Shown one piece after another: positions 45,554 to 54,494 of a DNA stretch of 64,000 nucleotides. The position numbers and the translations under genes were made by a program. How positions within the stretch are numbered: the first letter of the stretch is position 1; every line of letters starts with the position of its first letter. Under the pieces are notes generated by a model, which did no database searches, was not told where the DNA came from, and saw nothing but the letters and a program-made list of their open reading frames with translations. This DNA is from Porphyromonas catoniae ATCC 51270 (GTDB taxonomy: Bacteria; Bacteroidota; Bacteroidia; Bacteroidales; Porphyromonadaceae): the NCBI RefSeq assembly GCF_000565015.1, contig NZ_JDFF01000011.1, positions 124,001 to 188,000 of the forward strand, in the 5' to 3' direction.

Positions 45554-48500
45554 ATGAAGCAATCACTCAGACATATCATACGCCTCTGCCTCCTGATCCT
45601 CCTTGCCCTTCCCCTCAGTGCGCTGGCACAGCAAGCGAGCCGGATCACAGGTATCGTACGTAGTAGCCGTGGCGAAGCCTTAGTCGGTGTCACCGTACGA
45701 CTCGTGGGGACAACGCAGGGGACGCTCACGGACAGCGAAGGGAAGTTTGGTATCACAGCCCGTATGGGAGATATCCTGCTATTCACCAGTGTGGGTATGC
45801 AGGCAAGGAAGGTGAAGATCAATAGCGAACGTCTCACCATTACCCTCGAGGAGGACAACAAGCTCATGGAGGAGGTCGTGGTGACGGGCTATCAGAAGAT
45901 CCGTAACCGTGTCTATACAGGTGCCGCCTCATCTGTGAAGATGAAGGACATACACCTAGAGGGGACACAGGACATATCTCGTATGCTAGAGGGACGTGTA
46001 CCTGGCCTGTCAATCCAGAGCATTTCTGGTACATTCGGTGCTGCACCTCGTATCAATATCCGAGGCGGGGCATCCATACTAGGTAATGTACAACCTCTGT
46101 GGGTAATCGACGGAGCGGTCTATGAGGATCTCGTACACCTTAGCCTCGATCAACTTGCTTCGGGAGACGCAGCGACGCTCATCAGTTCTGCCGTCTCAGG
46201 GCTCAATGCCTCCGACATACAGGACATACAGGTACTGAAGGATGCTTCTGCTACCTCTATATACGGAGCACGAGCACTTAACGGGGTGATCGTCGTGACG
46301 ACTAAGTCGGGACGTAGGGATACACCTCTGAGGGTAAGTTATGCCACGGAGAATACCATGCGCCTCCGACCTAGCTATAGCCAGTATGACCTATTGAACT
46401 CACAAGAGACAATGGGGATCTACGAGGAAATGAGGCAGAAGGGCTACTTCAGCCTCGCTAGCAGTCTCTATGGACGTCGTGGTGGGGTATACCATCTACT
46501 CAATAGAGCTCTCTCCGAATACGATCCCGAGACGGGTACTTATAGGCTGGAAAACACACCAGAGGCACATAGAGCCTTCCTAGAGCAGCACGAGCGAGCC
46601 AATACCGATTGGTTCAGCGAGCTCTTCCGCCTGACACCTACGACGAGCCACACCGTGAGCTTCAGTGCAGGTGGACGGAGTAGTGCCACCTATGCTTCGC
46701 TGGGCTTCTTCTATGACGGAGGCTGGACAGTGGCGGATCGGGTGCAGCGCATCACCGCCAACCTCAAGAATACCTTCTATCTCGGGGATCGCCTGCAGGT
46801 CACACTATCTGCTCAGGGAAACATCCGCTCACAGAGTGCGCCTGGTACCCTACCACAACGCAAGAATACTACGCTGGGGCTCTTCGAGAGAGACTTCGAC
46901 ATCAACCCCTTTAGCTATGCTCTGGGTACGAGCCGTACGCTCCTACCCTCTGAGCGATACCGCAATAACTGGGCACCCTTCAACATCCATCAGGAGTACC
47001 GCTCAAACCACATGGACATCGGGGTACTCGACTTCAAGGCTCAAGCCGAAGCCAGCTACAAGGTCACCCCACATCTCGAGGCACGTGCCCTCGTCTCCAC
47101 CCGACAGGCTTACACCTCTATGACCCACGAGATCACGGAGCAGTCTAACCAAGTCCTTGCCTACAGAGCCATGGAGACTCCCGAGGTAGCCGCGGCCAAC
47201 ATCTACCTGCTACGTGACCCCGAGCATCCCGAGCGACGCCCCGAGGTTGCCCTGCCTCATGGGGGGATACTCAAGAAGGATGAGACGAGTCTGAAGAGCT
47301 ATCTAATGCGTCTGGCTCTTGACTACGACCGCCATATAGGGATGCACGACCTCAAGGTCTTTGGCTTCACGGAGATCCGCTATGCCGATCGCTCGCATAC
47401 TCCCTTCACGGGCTACGGTGTGCAGTACGATCGTGGTGGGCAAATCAATACTGACCCTCGCATATTTAGTAAGCTCCTTCGTGAGGGGGAAGATTACTTC
47501 GCTTACTCCAGACGTTACGATCGGGGAGTGACGTTCTCTGCGAGCACCACCTACGGCTACGACGGGCGATATATCCTCAATGCCTTGATTAACATGGAGG
47601 GCTCAAATGCCTCGGGTCGCAACGCTCGTACCCAATGGCTCCCAACGTGGAATATCGGGGGGAAGTGGAACATCGACCGAGAAGCCTTCTTCCATCCCTC
47701 TTCCCTACTCTCCCGTCTAGCTCTGCGCATGAGCTATGGACTCACTGCTAAGATGAACGAGGAAGCCGTCAATGCCAACTCGGTCTACCAAGGTACGACC
47801 ACCACGCCTCGTCGCTATCAGGATCGAGAGAATGCTCTGCGCATTCGCCACCTAGAGAACCGTGACCTCACTTGGGAAAAGATGTACGAACTTAACCTAG
47901 GGCTCGAGACAGCTTGGGCTGGAGACCGTGTACGGGCTACAGTGGATCTGTACCAGCGTAATGCCTTTGACCTCATCGACCTAGTCCGCACATCCGGTAT
48001 CGGGGGACAGTACTACAAGTATGCCAACTTCGGGGATATGCGCACTCAGGGGATCGAGCTATCCCTCAGCACGACGAACATAGAGACGAAGGAGCTCTCG
48101 TGGAGCAGCAGCCTTACCCTTAGCCTCATGAACCAAAAGATCACGAGACTGCGTAATACCCCCAATGCCCTAGACATGGTCGCAGGACGTGGCAGAGGCA
48201 ACCTCGTTGGCTACCCGAAGGGTTCGCTCTTCTCTTACAACTTCCAGGGGCTGAATAGCCACGGGCTTCCCACCTTTGACTTTGGACTCTACCCCACCAA
48301 TCGTACGCAGGATGCCAACGTGTACAGTGCGGACTTCAGTGACACGCAGTACACTCGGAGCTACCTCACCTATCACGGGCCTATCGAGCCACAGATCATC
48401 GGCGGACTATCGAATACGCTACGCTACAGACAGTGGGATCTCTCCCTCTTCATCACGGCGCAGGCTGGCAATAAGATCCGACTCAACCCTACCTTCGACC

Positions 48501-48910
48501 CCACCTTCGCTGACCTCAATGTCTTCTCTGGGGAATACCGCGATCGTTGGATGAACCCTGGGGACGAACAGCGCACCGATGTCCCTACGATCCCTTCGCA
48601 GGATCTGATCAATGCTGTCGGTACGGAGAATATTGAGCGTGCCTATAGCACCTACAACTACTCCCAGCTACGAGTCGCCGATGGGAGCTTCGTACGTCTG
48701 AAGCATGTCTCGCTGGGGTATCGGGTCTCCGAGGCCTTTGCTAAGAAGCTTCGCCTACACTCGGCTAAGCTACAGCTTAGTCTGACGAACCCCTTCCTCC
48801 TCTACTCCGACGAGCGTCTACGTGGACAGGACCCTGAGTATTATCGTGCAGGTGGGGTATCCCTCCCTACTCCTAGGCAGTACACGCTCTCTCTACAGAT
48901 AGGCTTCTAG
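45554..48910 (+). CDS. SusC/RagA-family TonB-linked outer-membrane protein
   Basis: 1118 residues: signal peptide (about 1-26), carboxypeptidase-regulatory-like domain (about 30-105), a complete plug (EEVVVTGYQKIRN, LEGRVPGLSIQ, RINIRGGAS, PLWVIDGAVY, DASATSIYG) and a large barrel. It works with the SusD at 49050. It is clearly paralogous to the SusC at 2501-5572 (NTDWFSELF against NTDWFKELF; PLWVIDG in both), but keeps the plug segment the other lacks. The pair and the downstream lipoproteins suggest peptide or metal-complex uptake. The gap to susD contains array E. Confidence 0.93.
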   Translation: MKQSLRHIIRLCLLILLALPLSALAQQASRITGIVRSSRGEALVGVTVRLVGTTQGTLTDSEGKFGITARMGDILLFTSVGMQARKVKINSERLTITLEEDNKLMEEVVVTGYQKIRNRVYTGAASSVKMKDIHLEGTQDISRMLEGRVPGLSIQSISGTFGAAPRINIRGGASILGNVQPLWVIDGAVYEDLVHLSLDQLASGDAATLISSAVSGLNASDIQDIQVLKDASATSIYGARALNGVIVVTTKSGRRDTPLRVSYATENTMRLRPSYSQYDLLNSQETMGIYEEMRQKGYFSLASSLYGRRGGVYHLLNRALSEYDPETGTYRLENTPEAHRAFLEQHERANTDWFSELFRLTPTTSHTVSFSAGGRSSATYASLGFFYDGGWTVADRVQRITANLKNTFYLGDRLQVTLSAQGNIRSQSAPGTLPQRKNTTLGLFERDFDINPFSYALGTSRTLLPSERYRNNWAPFNIHQEYRSNHMDIGVLDFKAQAEASYKVTPHLEARALVSTRQAYTSMTHEITEQSNQVLAYRAMETPEVAAANIYLLRDPEHPERRPEVALPHGGILKKDETSLKSYLMRLALDYDRHIGMHDLKVFGFTEIRYADRSHTPFTGYGVQYDRGGQINTDPRIFSKLLREGEDYFAYSRRYDRGVTFSASTTYGYDGRYILNALINMEGSNASGRNARTQWLPTWNIGGKWNIDREAFFHPSSLLSRLALRMSYGLTAKMNEEAVNANSVYQGTTTTPRRYQDRENALRIRHLENRDLTWEKMYELNLGLETAWAGDRVRATVDLYQRNAFDLIDLVRTSGIGGQYYKYANFGDMRTQGIELSLSTTNIETKELSWSSSLTLSLMNQKITRLRNTPNALDMVAGRGRGNLVGYPKGSLFSYNFQGLNSHGLPTFDFGLYPTNRTQDANVYSADFSDTQYTRSYLTYHGPIEPQIIGGLSNTLRYRQWDLSLFITAQAGNKIRLNPTFDPTFADLNVFSGEYRDRWMNPGDEQRTDVPTIPSQDLINAVGTENIERAYSTYNYSQLRVADGSFVRLKHVSLGYRVSEAFAKKLRLHSAKLQLSLTNPFLLYSDERLRGQDPEYYRAGGVSLPTPRQYTLSLQIGF

Positions 48911-48945
48911 GATAAACATTTAGCACCAGACTCTGATCCCCTTCA

Positions 48946-49037
48946 GAGGTACTAGGGGAACCTCCACTGAGGTATCCTCAGTACCTATCAAGAGGTTACG
49001 GGCTAACCTCTAATGAGGTTTACCCACTACCTCAAAG
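48946..49037. repeat. Array E: four 23-bp palindromic units between susC and susD
   Basis: Units begin with GAGGT at 48946, 48969, 48992 and 49015, exactly 23 bp apart. Each has a right arm ACCT(C), so each can fold. Unit 3 is GAGGTTA–CGGGC–TAACCTC, a perfect 7-bp stem. The core differs from all other arrays. The conserved flanks of A-D are not seen. The array fills most of the 139-bp gap between the two genes, so the hairpins would lie inside the operon message. Confidence 0.82.
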
Positions 49038-49049
49038 TACGTATAGACA

Positions 49050-50579
49050 ATGATGATAAAGCGATCACTACTACTCGTCTCTCTAGCCTTCCTGCTCGGT
49101 GGCTGTCAGGGATACCTAGATAAGAACCCCGATGCTGCTCTGGACATCAGCATAGACACCGAGGAGAAGCTCCAGGAGCTCCTCACGGGAGCCTATCCCA
49201 CGGCCAGCTACATCCCCTTCCTAGAGCCCCGTACAGACAATGTGGAGGAGCGCGTCAATGGTATTCAGTCCCGCCTAGGGGAGTCCATGTACCTCTGGGA
49301 GGATTATGATCAGGAGGATCTGGATACACCGCTCGGCTACTGGCGGGAGTGCTACCGAGGGATTGCCCAGGCCAACAAGGCTCTGGAGCTCCTCTCGACC
49401 TTCCCCAAGAATGAGCGCACACATGCCCTCTATGGCGAGGCTTTCCTCCTAAGGGCTTACCTGCATTTTATGCTCGTGAATATATGGGCAGAGCCCTACG
49501 GACGCTCCACATCCAGCCCCGGCATACCCTACCTAACTAAGCCCGAGAAGCACGCCTTCGTGGACTACAAGCGTGGGACAGTCGAGGAGGTGTATGCCCA
49601 GATCGAGCAAGACCTCAAGCGGGGTATCTCCCTCGTCTCTGACCGCTACTATCAGCAGCCGAAGTACCACTTCTCCAAGCGAGCTGCCTATGCCTTCGCC
49701 TCCCGCTTCTACCTGATGAAGGGGGACTGGAAGCAGTGTATCGCCTACGCCGACTACGTGCTAGGCAATGCCCCAGGATCCACGCTACGTCCGTGGATCA
49801 GCTATCAGGAGCAGCTGGAGGGTCGCAGGGAGCGACTGCACGAGATCTACTGCGCTCCCCAGACGGCGGCTAACCTGATGCTTGCCTCCACCGAGTCCCG
49901 TCTCTCCCGATCAATCGCCACCGATCGCTACGGGGCAACTGTGGGAATCGTAGACAAGATCTTCAAGCGAAAGACCATCAAGGATGACGACCAATCGGGA
50001 GATGCTACCCTTATCTACCCCTTCGTCTTTGCCCCCGAGCCTTATCGCACGACTCGCTATCTAGCTAAGTTCGACGAGCGAGCCACCCAACAAGAGACTT
50101 CCGAGGTGCACCCCCGAGGGCTAGCAGTGACCAATGTCCTCTTCACTACGGACGAAGTCCTACTCAATCGTATGGAAGCCTACACCATGCTAGGCGAGTA
50201 TGATCGTGCTATCCTAGACCTCAAGACCTATACACTTAGCAAGCTCGGCTATGAGCCAGCTGTCCCGAATGATAGCTACACGCAGGGCTCTACCTCCGAC
50301 TATGCACTCTATGCACCCTTCTATGGGCTTACGGTACGTCAGCTACCGATGATACGTACCATCCTGCATCTACGTCAGATGGAATTCTTCGAGGAGGGAC
50401 TACGTTGGTTTGACCTGAGGCGGTTCAACATCGAGGTCACACGTAGCTCCAAGAGCAGCTTCTACCGTCCCCTCAAGAAGGATGACCCTCGCCAGTGTCT
50501 CCAGCTCCCCACCGAAGCGATTACCTCAGGGCTAGAGCCCAATCCAAGGGAGGGCAACAACCATCGTATACGTCACTAA
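49050..50579 (+). CDS. RagB/SusD-family outer-membrane lipoprotein
   Basis: 509 residues with lipobox LLGGC (Cys19), then YLDKNPDAALDISID. Helical TPR-like region with FLLRAYLHFMLVNIWAEPYG near residue 135; C-terminal FFEEGLRWFDLRRFNIEVTR is typical for SusD. It should cap the SusC barrel encoded upstream. It is a closer relative of the SusD at 887-2476 than of the one at 62954. A polar tail rich in Asn/His/Arg ends the protein. The next gene follows after 13 bp. Confidence 0.92.
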   Translation: MMIKRSLLLVSLAFLLGGCQGYLDKNPDAALDISIDTEEKLQELLTGAYPTASYIPFLEPRTDNVEERVNGIQSRLGESMYLWEDYDQEDLDTPLGYWRECYRGIAQANKALELLSTFPKNERTHALYGEAFLLRAYLHFMLVNIWAEPYGRSTSSPGIPYLTKPEKHAFVDYKRGTVEEVYAQIEQDLKRGISLVSDRYYQQPKYHFSKRAAYAFASRFYLMKGDWKQCIAYADYVLGNAPGSTLRPWISYQEQLEGRRERLHEIYCAPQTAANLMLASTESRLSRSIATDRYGATVGIVDKIFKRKTIKDDDQSGDATLIYPFVFAPEPYRTTRYLAKFDERATQQETSEVHPRGLAVTNVLFTTDEVLLNRMEAYTMLGEYDRAILDLKTYTLSKLGYEPAVPNDSYTQGSTSDYALYAPFYGLTVRQLPMIRTILHLRQMEFFEEGLRWFDLRRFNIEVTRSSKSSFYRPLKKDDPRQCLQLPTEAITSGLEPNPREGNNHRIRH

Positions 50580-50592
50580 GCATCCCCCAACG

Positions 50593-51588
50593 ATGATGAA
50601 ACAATCCATATACCTCACCCTCTCACTTGCCCTTAGCTTGACCCTAGCCTCTTGCTCGGGAGATAAACTCAGCAAAGAGAGCGTCCTGCCCCCAGTGAGC
50701 GAGCAGAGGAGCGAGCTAGATCGCTGGTGTCAGGAGCATATTACTCGCCCCTTCCAGGCCGAGGTGATCTATAGATGGGATCGCAACCATGCGGAGCGAT
50801 CTACCCACACCTATCCCCCACGCCTAGAGCAGGTACGCCCCGTACTCGAGGCTCTGGAAGCGACAGTACTCAGCCTCTACCGAGACAAGCAGTTCTTCAC
50901 CAGCAGTGACTTCATCCCTGCCCACCCTCTACTGCGCATTTACCTCTACGGTGGCGCAAACAGAGACGGACAAGGTGTAGATCTGCTCTTCAACCGCAAG
51001 GCTCCCTCCATCGAGCTATATATCTATAATGTAGACTCCTTCTCCCCCACTAGTCAGGTGGAGGTGTACCGTCTCATCCGCAGTGCCCAGCACCAGATCG
51101 GCCGACACCTGATGACCATACACCCCTACGACCATGACCGCTTCCTATCGTTGGGGCCAGACCGCTACAGCTCGACCACCGAGCCCTTTGCCGATGCCTA
51201 TCGTAGCTATGAAAAGTCAGGGAGACTGAGAGAAGGTCTTGGTCTGAACCGCTACGCCTACAGCAGGGGCTTTTACTCCATCCTCGGGATGCTGGGTGCA
51301 CGCGAAGATCTAGCAGAGATGTACAGCGTCACACTCACCGAGACCCCCGCAGCCATTACTCAGGCAGAGCAGGATGCTGCTGTCCCTGATGATGCAAACG
51401 GTGATGAGGATGCCAAGCGTCGCTATGCTGAGGAAGCAAAGGTGGCTCATGAAACCTTCGTACAGAAGCGAGCCTTCCTCTCCAAGTATATCGAGGAGGC
51501 TTGGCGCATACCACTCCAACGCCTCCAGCTCCAGAGCCTGCAGCTCATGAACCAGTATCTCGACAAGCATCATGCGACACAGCCTTAG
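50593..51588 (+). CDS. Metallohydrolase-like lipoprotein with a degenerate zinc site
   Basis: 331 residues with lipobox LTLASC (Cys21). It has the place in the operon and general layout of the SusCD-associated zinc metallohydrolase family, like the gene at 1-871. The expected HExxH region reads A-Q-H-Q-I-G-R-H: the Glu that activates water is Gln and the second His is one residue further on. A family-like GFYSILGMLGAREDLAEMYS is kept near residue 225. It is therefore probably an inactive, binding-only paralogue. It overlaps the next gene by 17 bp. The family assignment is moderately sure. Confidence 0.7.
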   Translation: MMKQSIYLTLSLALSLTLASCSGDKLSKESVLPPVSEQRSELDRWCQEHITRPFQAEVIYRWDRNHAERSTHTYPPRLEQVRPVLEALEATVLSLYRDKQFFTSSDFIPAHPLLRIYLYGGANRDGQGVDLLFNRKAPSIELYIYNVDSFSPTSQVEVYRLIRSAQHQIGRHLMTIHPYDHDRFLSLGPDRYSSTTEPFADAYRSYEKSGRLREGLGLNRYAYSRGFYSILGMLGAREDLAEMYSVTLTETPAAITQAEQDAAVPDDANGDEDAKRRYAEEAKVAHETFVQKRAFLSKYIEEAWRIPLQRLQLQSLQLMNQYLDKHHATQP

Positions 51589-52621
51589 CCTCACCTTCGC
51601 TCTAGGGGTAAGTATCCTCCTAGGCGCATGCTCGAGGGACAATAAGATATTCCCCACCACACCTACCGAGCGAAGCCTTGCACGACAAGACTCGCTCAGG
51701 GAGGTATTGATCTCTGCTCCCCAGGGATGGGAAGCCCTTTATTTCCCGAAGACGGATTCCCTACTCTTTACCAACCCGAAGGAGGAGATCGACCAGCATA
51801 AGTTCCCCAACCAACTCGGCTACGGAGGCTTCTACTATCAGATGACCTTTCACCGGGATGGTACACTTGACCTGCAAGGGGACTACACCGATGGCTCTGC
51901 CAAGGCCGTCCAAAGGTCTACCTACGAACTTGGTCAGGCTGGCTATACTCGCCTAAGCTTCACTACTGGTAGCTACCTCACCCAGCTGATTGGGGAACGA
52001 TATGAGGGGGAGCTGGACTTCCTCTTCCGAGGCACCGATGCCGACGGACAGCTGGTCTTCGAGAGTCCTCGTACGACGGAGCCCGCACGCTCCTACTTCG
52101 TCCTACGTAGAGTCGCAAAGGACGCAGACCGCTCAGCCCGCCTCAGCCGTGCCGAGGAACATCGCCGAGCCTTTGAGCAAATGCGTAACCCTCAGATATG
52201 GATCTATCAGGGAGGTCGTACGCTCTTCCTAAGCAACTATATAATGAAGTATAGTACGAGGAATGAGCTCACCTCCTACGGACGTAACCTCGTCTCCCAG
52301 CGCTACGCACTCTTTACGGCTGTTAGTCGTAAAGCCTTGATCCCCGATGGCCCTCCCCAAGGGATCGTGGGGCTAGGATCGGGCTATGTAGGTACCCCCG
52401 AGGGGCTCACCTTCCTCACAGGTATCCGTTATAACTCGAAGTACGTCTTCTCGGACTTTGAGCGCAGGGGAGACCGCTTCTTTGCCGAGCTTGTCGAGGT
52501 CTACGATGCTCCCTATCGCACGAGACGTCTAGTGAGCCGCCACCTGCACCCCGAGGGACAAGAGACTGGTATCATAGCCGAGCTATACGATGATCCCAAT
52601 GCCACTCATAACTACTACTAA
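51572..52621 (+). CDS. DUF4302-like lipoprotein
   Basis: 349 residues with lipobox LLGAC (Cys20). The mature start (ERSLARQDSLREVLISAPQGWEALYFPK) and GYGGFYYQMTFHRDGTLDLQ follow the DUF4302 pattern of a short helix, the GW motif and a beta-rich body. DUF4302 lipoproteins are common companions of SusC/SusD and the zinc metallohydrolase in Bacteroidetes; their biochemical role is unknown. The start overlaps the previous gene by 17 bp. A second FLTGIRYNSKYVF segment near residue 285 fits the family's C-terminal sheet. Confidence 0.75.
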   Translation: MRHSLSLTFALGVSILLGACSRDNKIFPTTPTERSLARQDSLREVLISAPQGWEALYFPKTDSLLFTNPKEEIDQHKFPNQLGYGGFYYQMTFHRDGTLDLQGDYTDGSAKAVQRSTYELGQAGYTRLSFTTGSYLTQLIGERYEGELDFLFRGTDADGQLVFESPRTTEPARSYFVLRRVAKDADRSARLSRAEEHRRAFEQMRNPQIWIYQGGRTLFLSNYIMKYSTRNELTSYGRNLVSQRYALFTAVSRKALIPDGPPQGIVGLGSGYVGTPEGLTFLTGIRYNSKYVFSDFERRGDRFFAELVEVYDAPYRTRRLVSRHLHPEGQETGIIAELYDDPNATHNYY

Positions 52622-52634
52622 TACGGTCACCACG

Positions 52635-53267
52635 ATGAATAGACTTCTAAAGAGCCTCGTATGGCTCACGGCACTCTCCCTCGTAGGGTGCAAGCACTCC
52701 CCGATAGACTATCCCGTGGAGGACTATGACAAGCTCTTCCCATTCCGTGGGGTAGAGCGTCCAGACGGTCGCTATGAAGATATGACGATCCTCTCGGGCA
52801 ACCCCGAGACGACTCCCAGTACCTTCGTCTATCCAGGTGTGACGCTTCCCGGCACTCCCCGCACCTACAGAGTCACCTTGACTTATTCCTTCAGCGAACC
52901 AGCGGATCTCCATCAAGGTGGCCTGCGCAAGCAGAGCGAAGTACGCTCACGCTGCGTCGTACGCTATGTCGGGACAGACAAGCTACTGCATGAGCTGGGT
53001 ACGGAGAAGACCCTTCAGGGCCCTAGCTTGATCCCCAATGACGGGAAGGAGCATACCCAGACACTGACGCTTAGCTCAGGTCAGCCCCTTTTCCTCCTCG
53101 TCAATGGCACAGCTGCCCGTGGCTCCACAATCCACGTTTCCCTACAAGCTGTCTCCACCGATGGCATCTTCGCCACACCGGTACTAGAGACACGTCAGAC
53201 ACAGAACTACGATGAGGGTGAGGCACGTCTGCCCAACCCCTTCTGCAAGTACATTATACTTCCTTAG
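52635..53267 (+). CDS. Small lipoprotein of unknown function
   Basis: 210 residues from the ATG at 52635, the start that puts the signal peptide first; an upstream in-frame ATG lies inside the previous gene. The lipobox is SLVGC (Cys19). The body is beta-rich (YRVTLTYSFSEPADLHQGG, TLSSGQPLFLLVNGTA), like an immunoglobulin-type or jelly-roll sandwich. No family is recognised. It lies between the DUF4302-like and the DUF4856-like genes, with a one-base overlap between its stop and a possible GTG start of the next gene. It is probably a surface component of the same machine. Confidence 0.65.
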   Translation: MNRLLKSLVWLTALSLVGCKHSPIDYPVEDYDKLFPFRGVERPDGRYEDMTILSGNPETTPSTFVYPGVTLPGTPRTYRVTLTYSFSEPADLHQGGLRKQSEVRSRCVVRYVGTDKLLHELGTEKTLQGPSLIPNDGKEHTQTLTLSSGQPLFLLVNGTAARGSTIHVSLQAVSTDGIFATPVLETRQTQNYDEGEARLPNPFCKYIILP

Positions 53268-53272
53268 TGCAA

Positions 53273-54448
53273 ATGAAGCCTTATACCTCAATTCGCTCTT
53301 GGGCACTCCTCTTGGCACTCACCGCTATCACTCCTGCCTGCTCACGCTGGGAAGGTGAGGTGGTCGAGAGCCAATACCAGGCTCCACTCGTCCCCGATCC
53401 CACCTACACGTTTCAGCGTCAGGGTACGAGCAGTGTAGACCTACTCCTACCTCAGCAAGCTGCCTCTGCCTCTGAGACCCTTTACTCGCGATTCCTTCGC
53501 ACGGCCTATATACTCAATGGTGCACGTTGGCAGGAACTCAAGCAGCTCTTTGCCCAAGGGGGTAACAATGAGATTGCCCTAGAGTCTCTCATCGCTTCCT
53601 CCGCTCGGCAGAGTAAGTATCGCTCGGCGATCCAGTCGGACTTCGCTCAGATCCTAGACGATGTACGCAGGGCTGCTGGCTATGATGGAGACACGTATGC
53701 TACCGAGCGGTATAACCGCAGAGCCAGCAAAGGACAAACAGGATTTATCGGCTACAACCAAGGGGACAATGATCGCTTCTTCGTCACTACCGATGGCTTC
53801 GCTCCCTCGGAGGTTTACCGAGGGATGACCTTAGGTGCGGTATACCTTGACAAGGCTCTTGGGGAATACCTTGACGAGAAGTTCCTCACCGATAAGACGC
53901 TTATCCAGGCGCACGAAGCCCCACAGCTTGTCCCAGGGCACAGCTACACGGCACTGGAGCATACGTGGGATCTTGCCTATGGCTATTACCTACAAGCCCA
54001 GAAGCTCCTCCAGTCAAACAGCCTCACGGGACTAAGGGGATTGGAGACGAAGCTCTTCAATGCCTTTGCTCTAGGTCGCCTTGCTATCACCGAGTACCGC
54101 TACGAGGAGGCTCTATCGCACCTACGTAGTATCCGCGCCCTACTTGCACAGGCTGTCGCAGCTCGAGCCCTAGAGGAACTCGTCGGAAGGAATACCCTAG
54201 CCAACCTCAGCGAACGCCCCGAAGATGCCTTCCGCTTCGTCTCACGGGGTATCGGCTACCTCTACGCTCTGCAGTTCACACGTCGCCCCAGTGGTGAACC
54301 CTACCTTTCCCATGAGGGGGTCAAGAGTCTCATCGCTTCCCTCAAGGCGGGAGAAGGGCTATGGGACAGCTCGCTTAGGGAGCGCCTAGACAAGGTCGCC
54401 CGTAGTCTCTCCTCGACCTTTGCCCTCAGTCTCCCCACAAGGCTCTAA
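53273..54448 (+). CDS. DUF4856-like lipoprotein, imelysin-related
   Basis: 391 residues from the ATG at 53273 (a GTG six bases earlier is also possible); lipobox AITPAC (Cys25). YTFQRQGTSSVDL opens the mature domain, FFVTTDGFAPSEVYRGMTLGAVYLDKAL lies near residue 170, and TALEHTWDLAYGYYLQAQKL near 225 matches the DUF4856 signature with the E-H-x-W-D core. DUF4856 is an all-helical family related to imelysins, several of which are linked to iron uptake. This supports a metal-related role for the whole locus with its FecA-like receptor. The assignment is from motif recall. Confidence 0.72.
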   Translation: MKPYTSIRSWALLLALTAITPACSRWEGEVVESQYQAPLVPDPTYTFQRQGTSSVDLLLPQQAASASETLYSRFLRTAYILNGARWQELKQLFAQGGNNEIALESLIASSARQSKYRSAIQSDFAQILDDVRRAAGYDGDTYATERYNRRASKGQTGFIGYNQGDNDRFFVTTDGFAPSEVYRGMTLGAVYLDKALGEYLDEKFLTDKTLIQAHEAPQLVPGHSYTALEHTWDLAYGYYLQAQKLLQSNSLTGLRGLETKLFNAFALGRLAITEYRYEEALSHLRSIRALLAQAVAARALEELVGRNTLANLSERPEDAFRFVSRGIGYLYALQFTRRPSGEPYLSHEGVKSLIASLKAGEGLWDSSLRERLDKVARSLSSTFALSLPTRL

Positions 54449-54494
54449 GCCCTACCCTCTCCTAGATACCCTAAGAAGATCCTATAACAAGACA

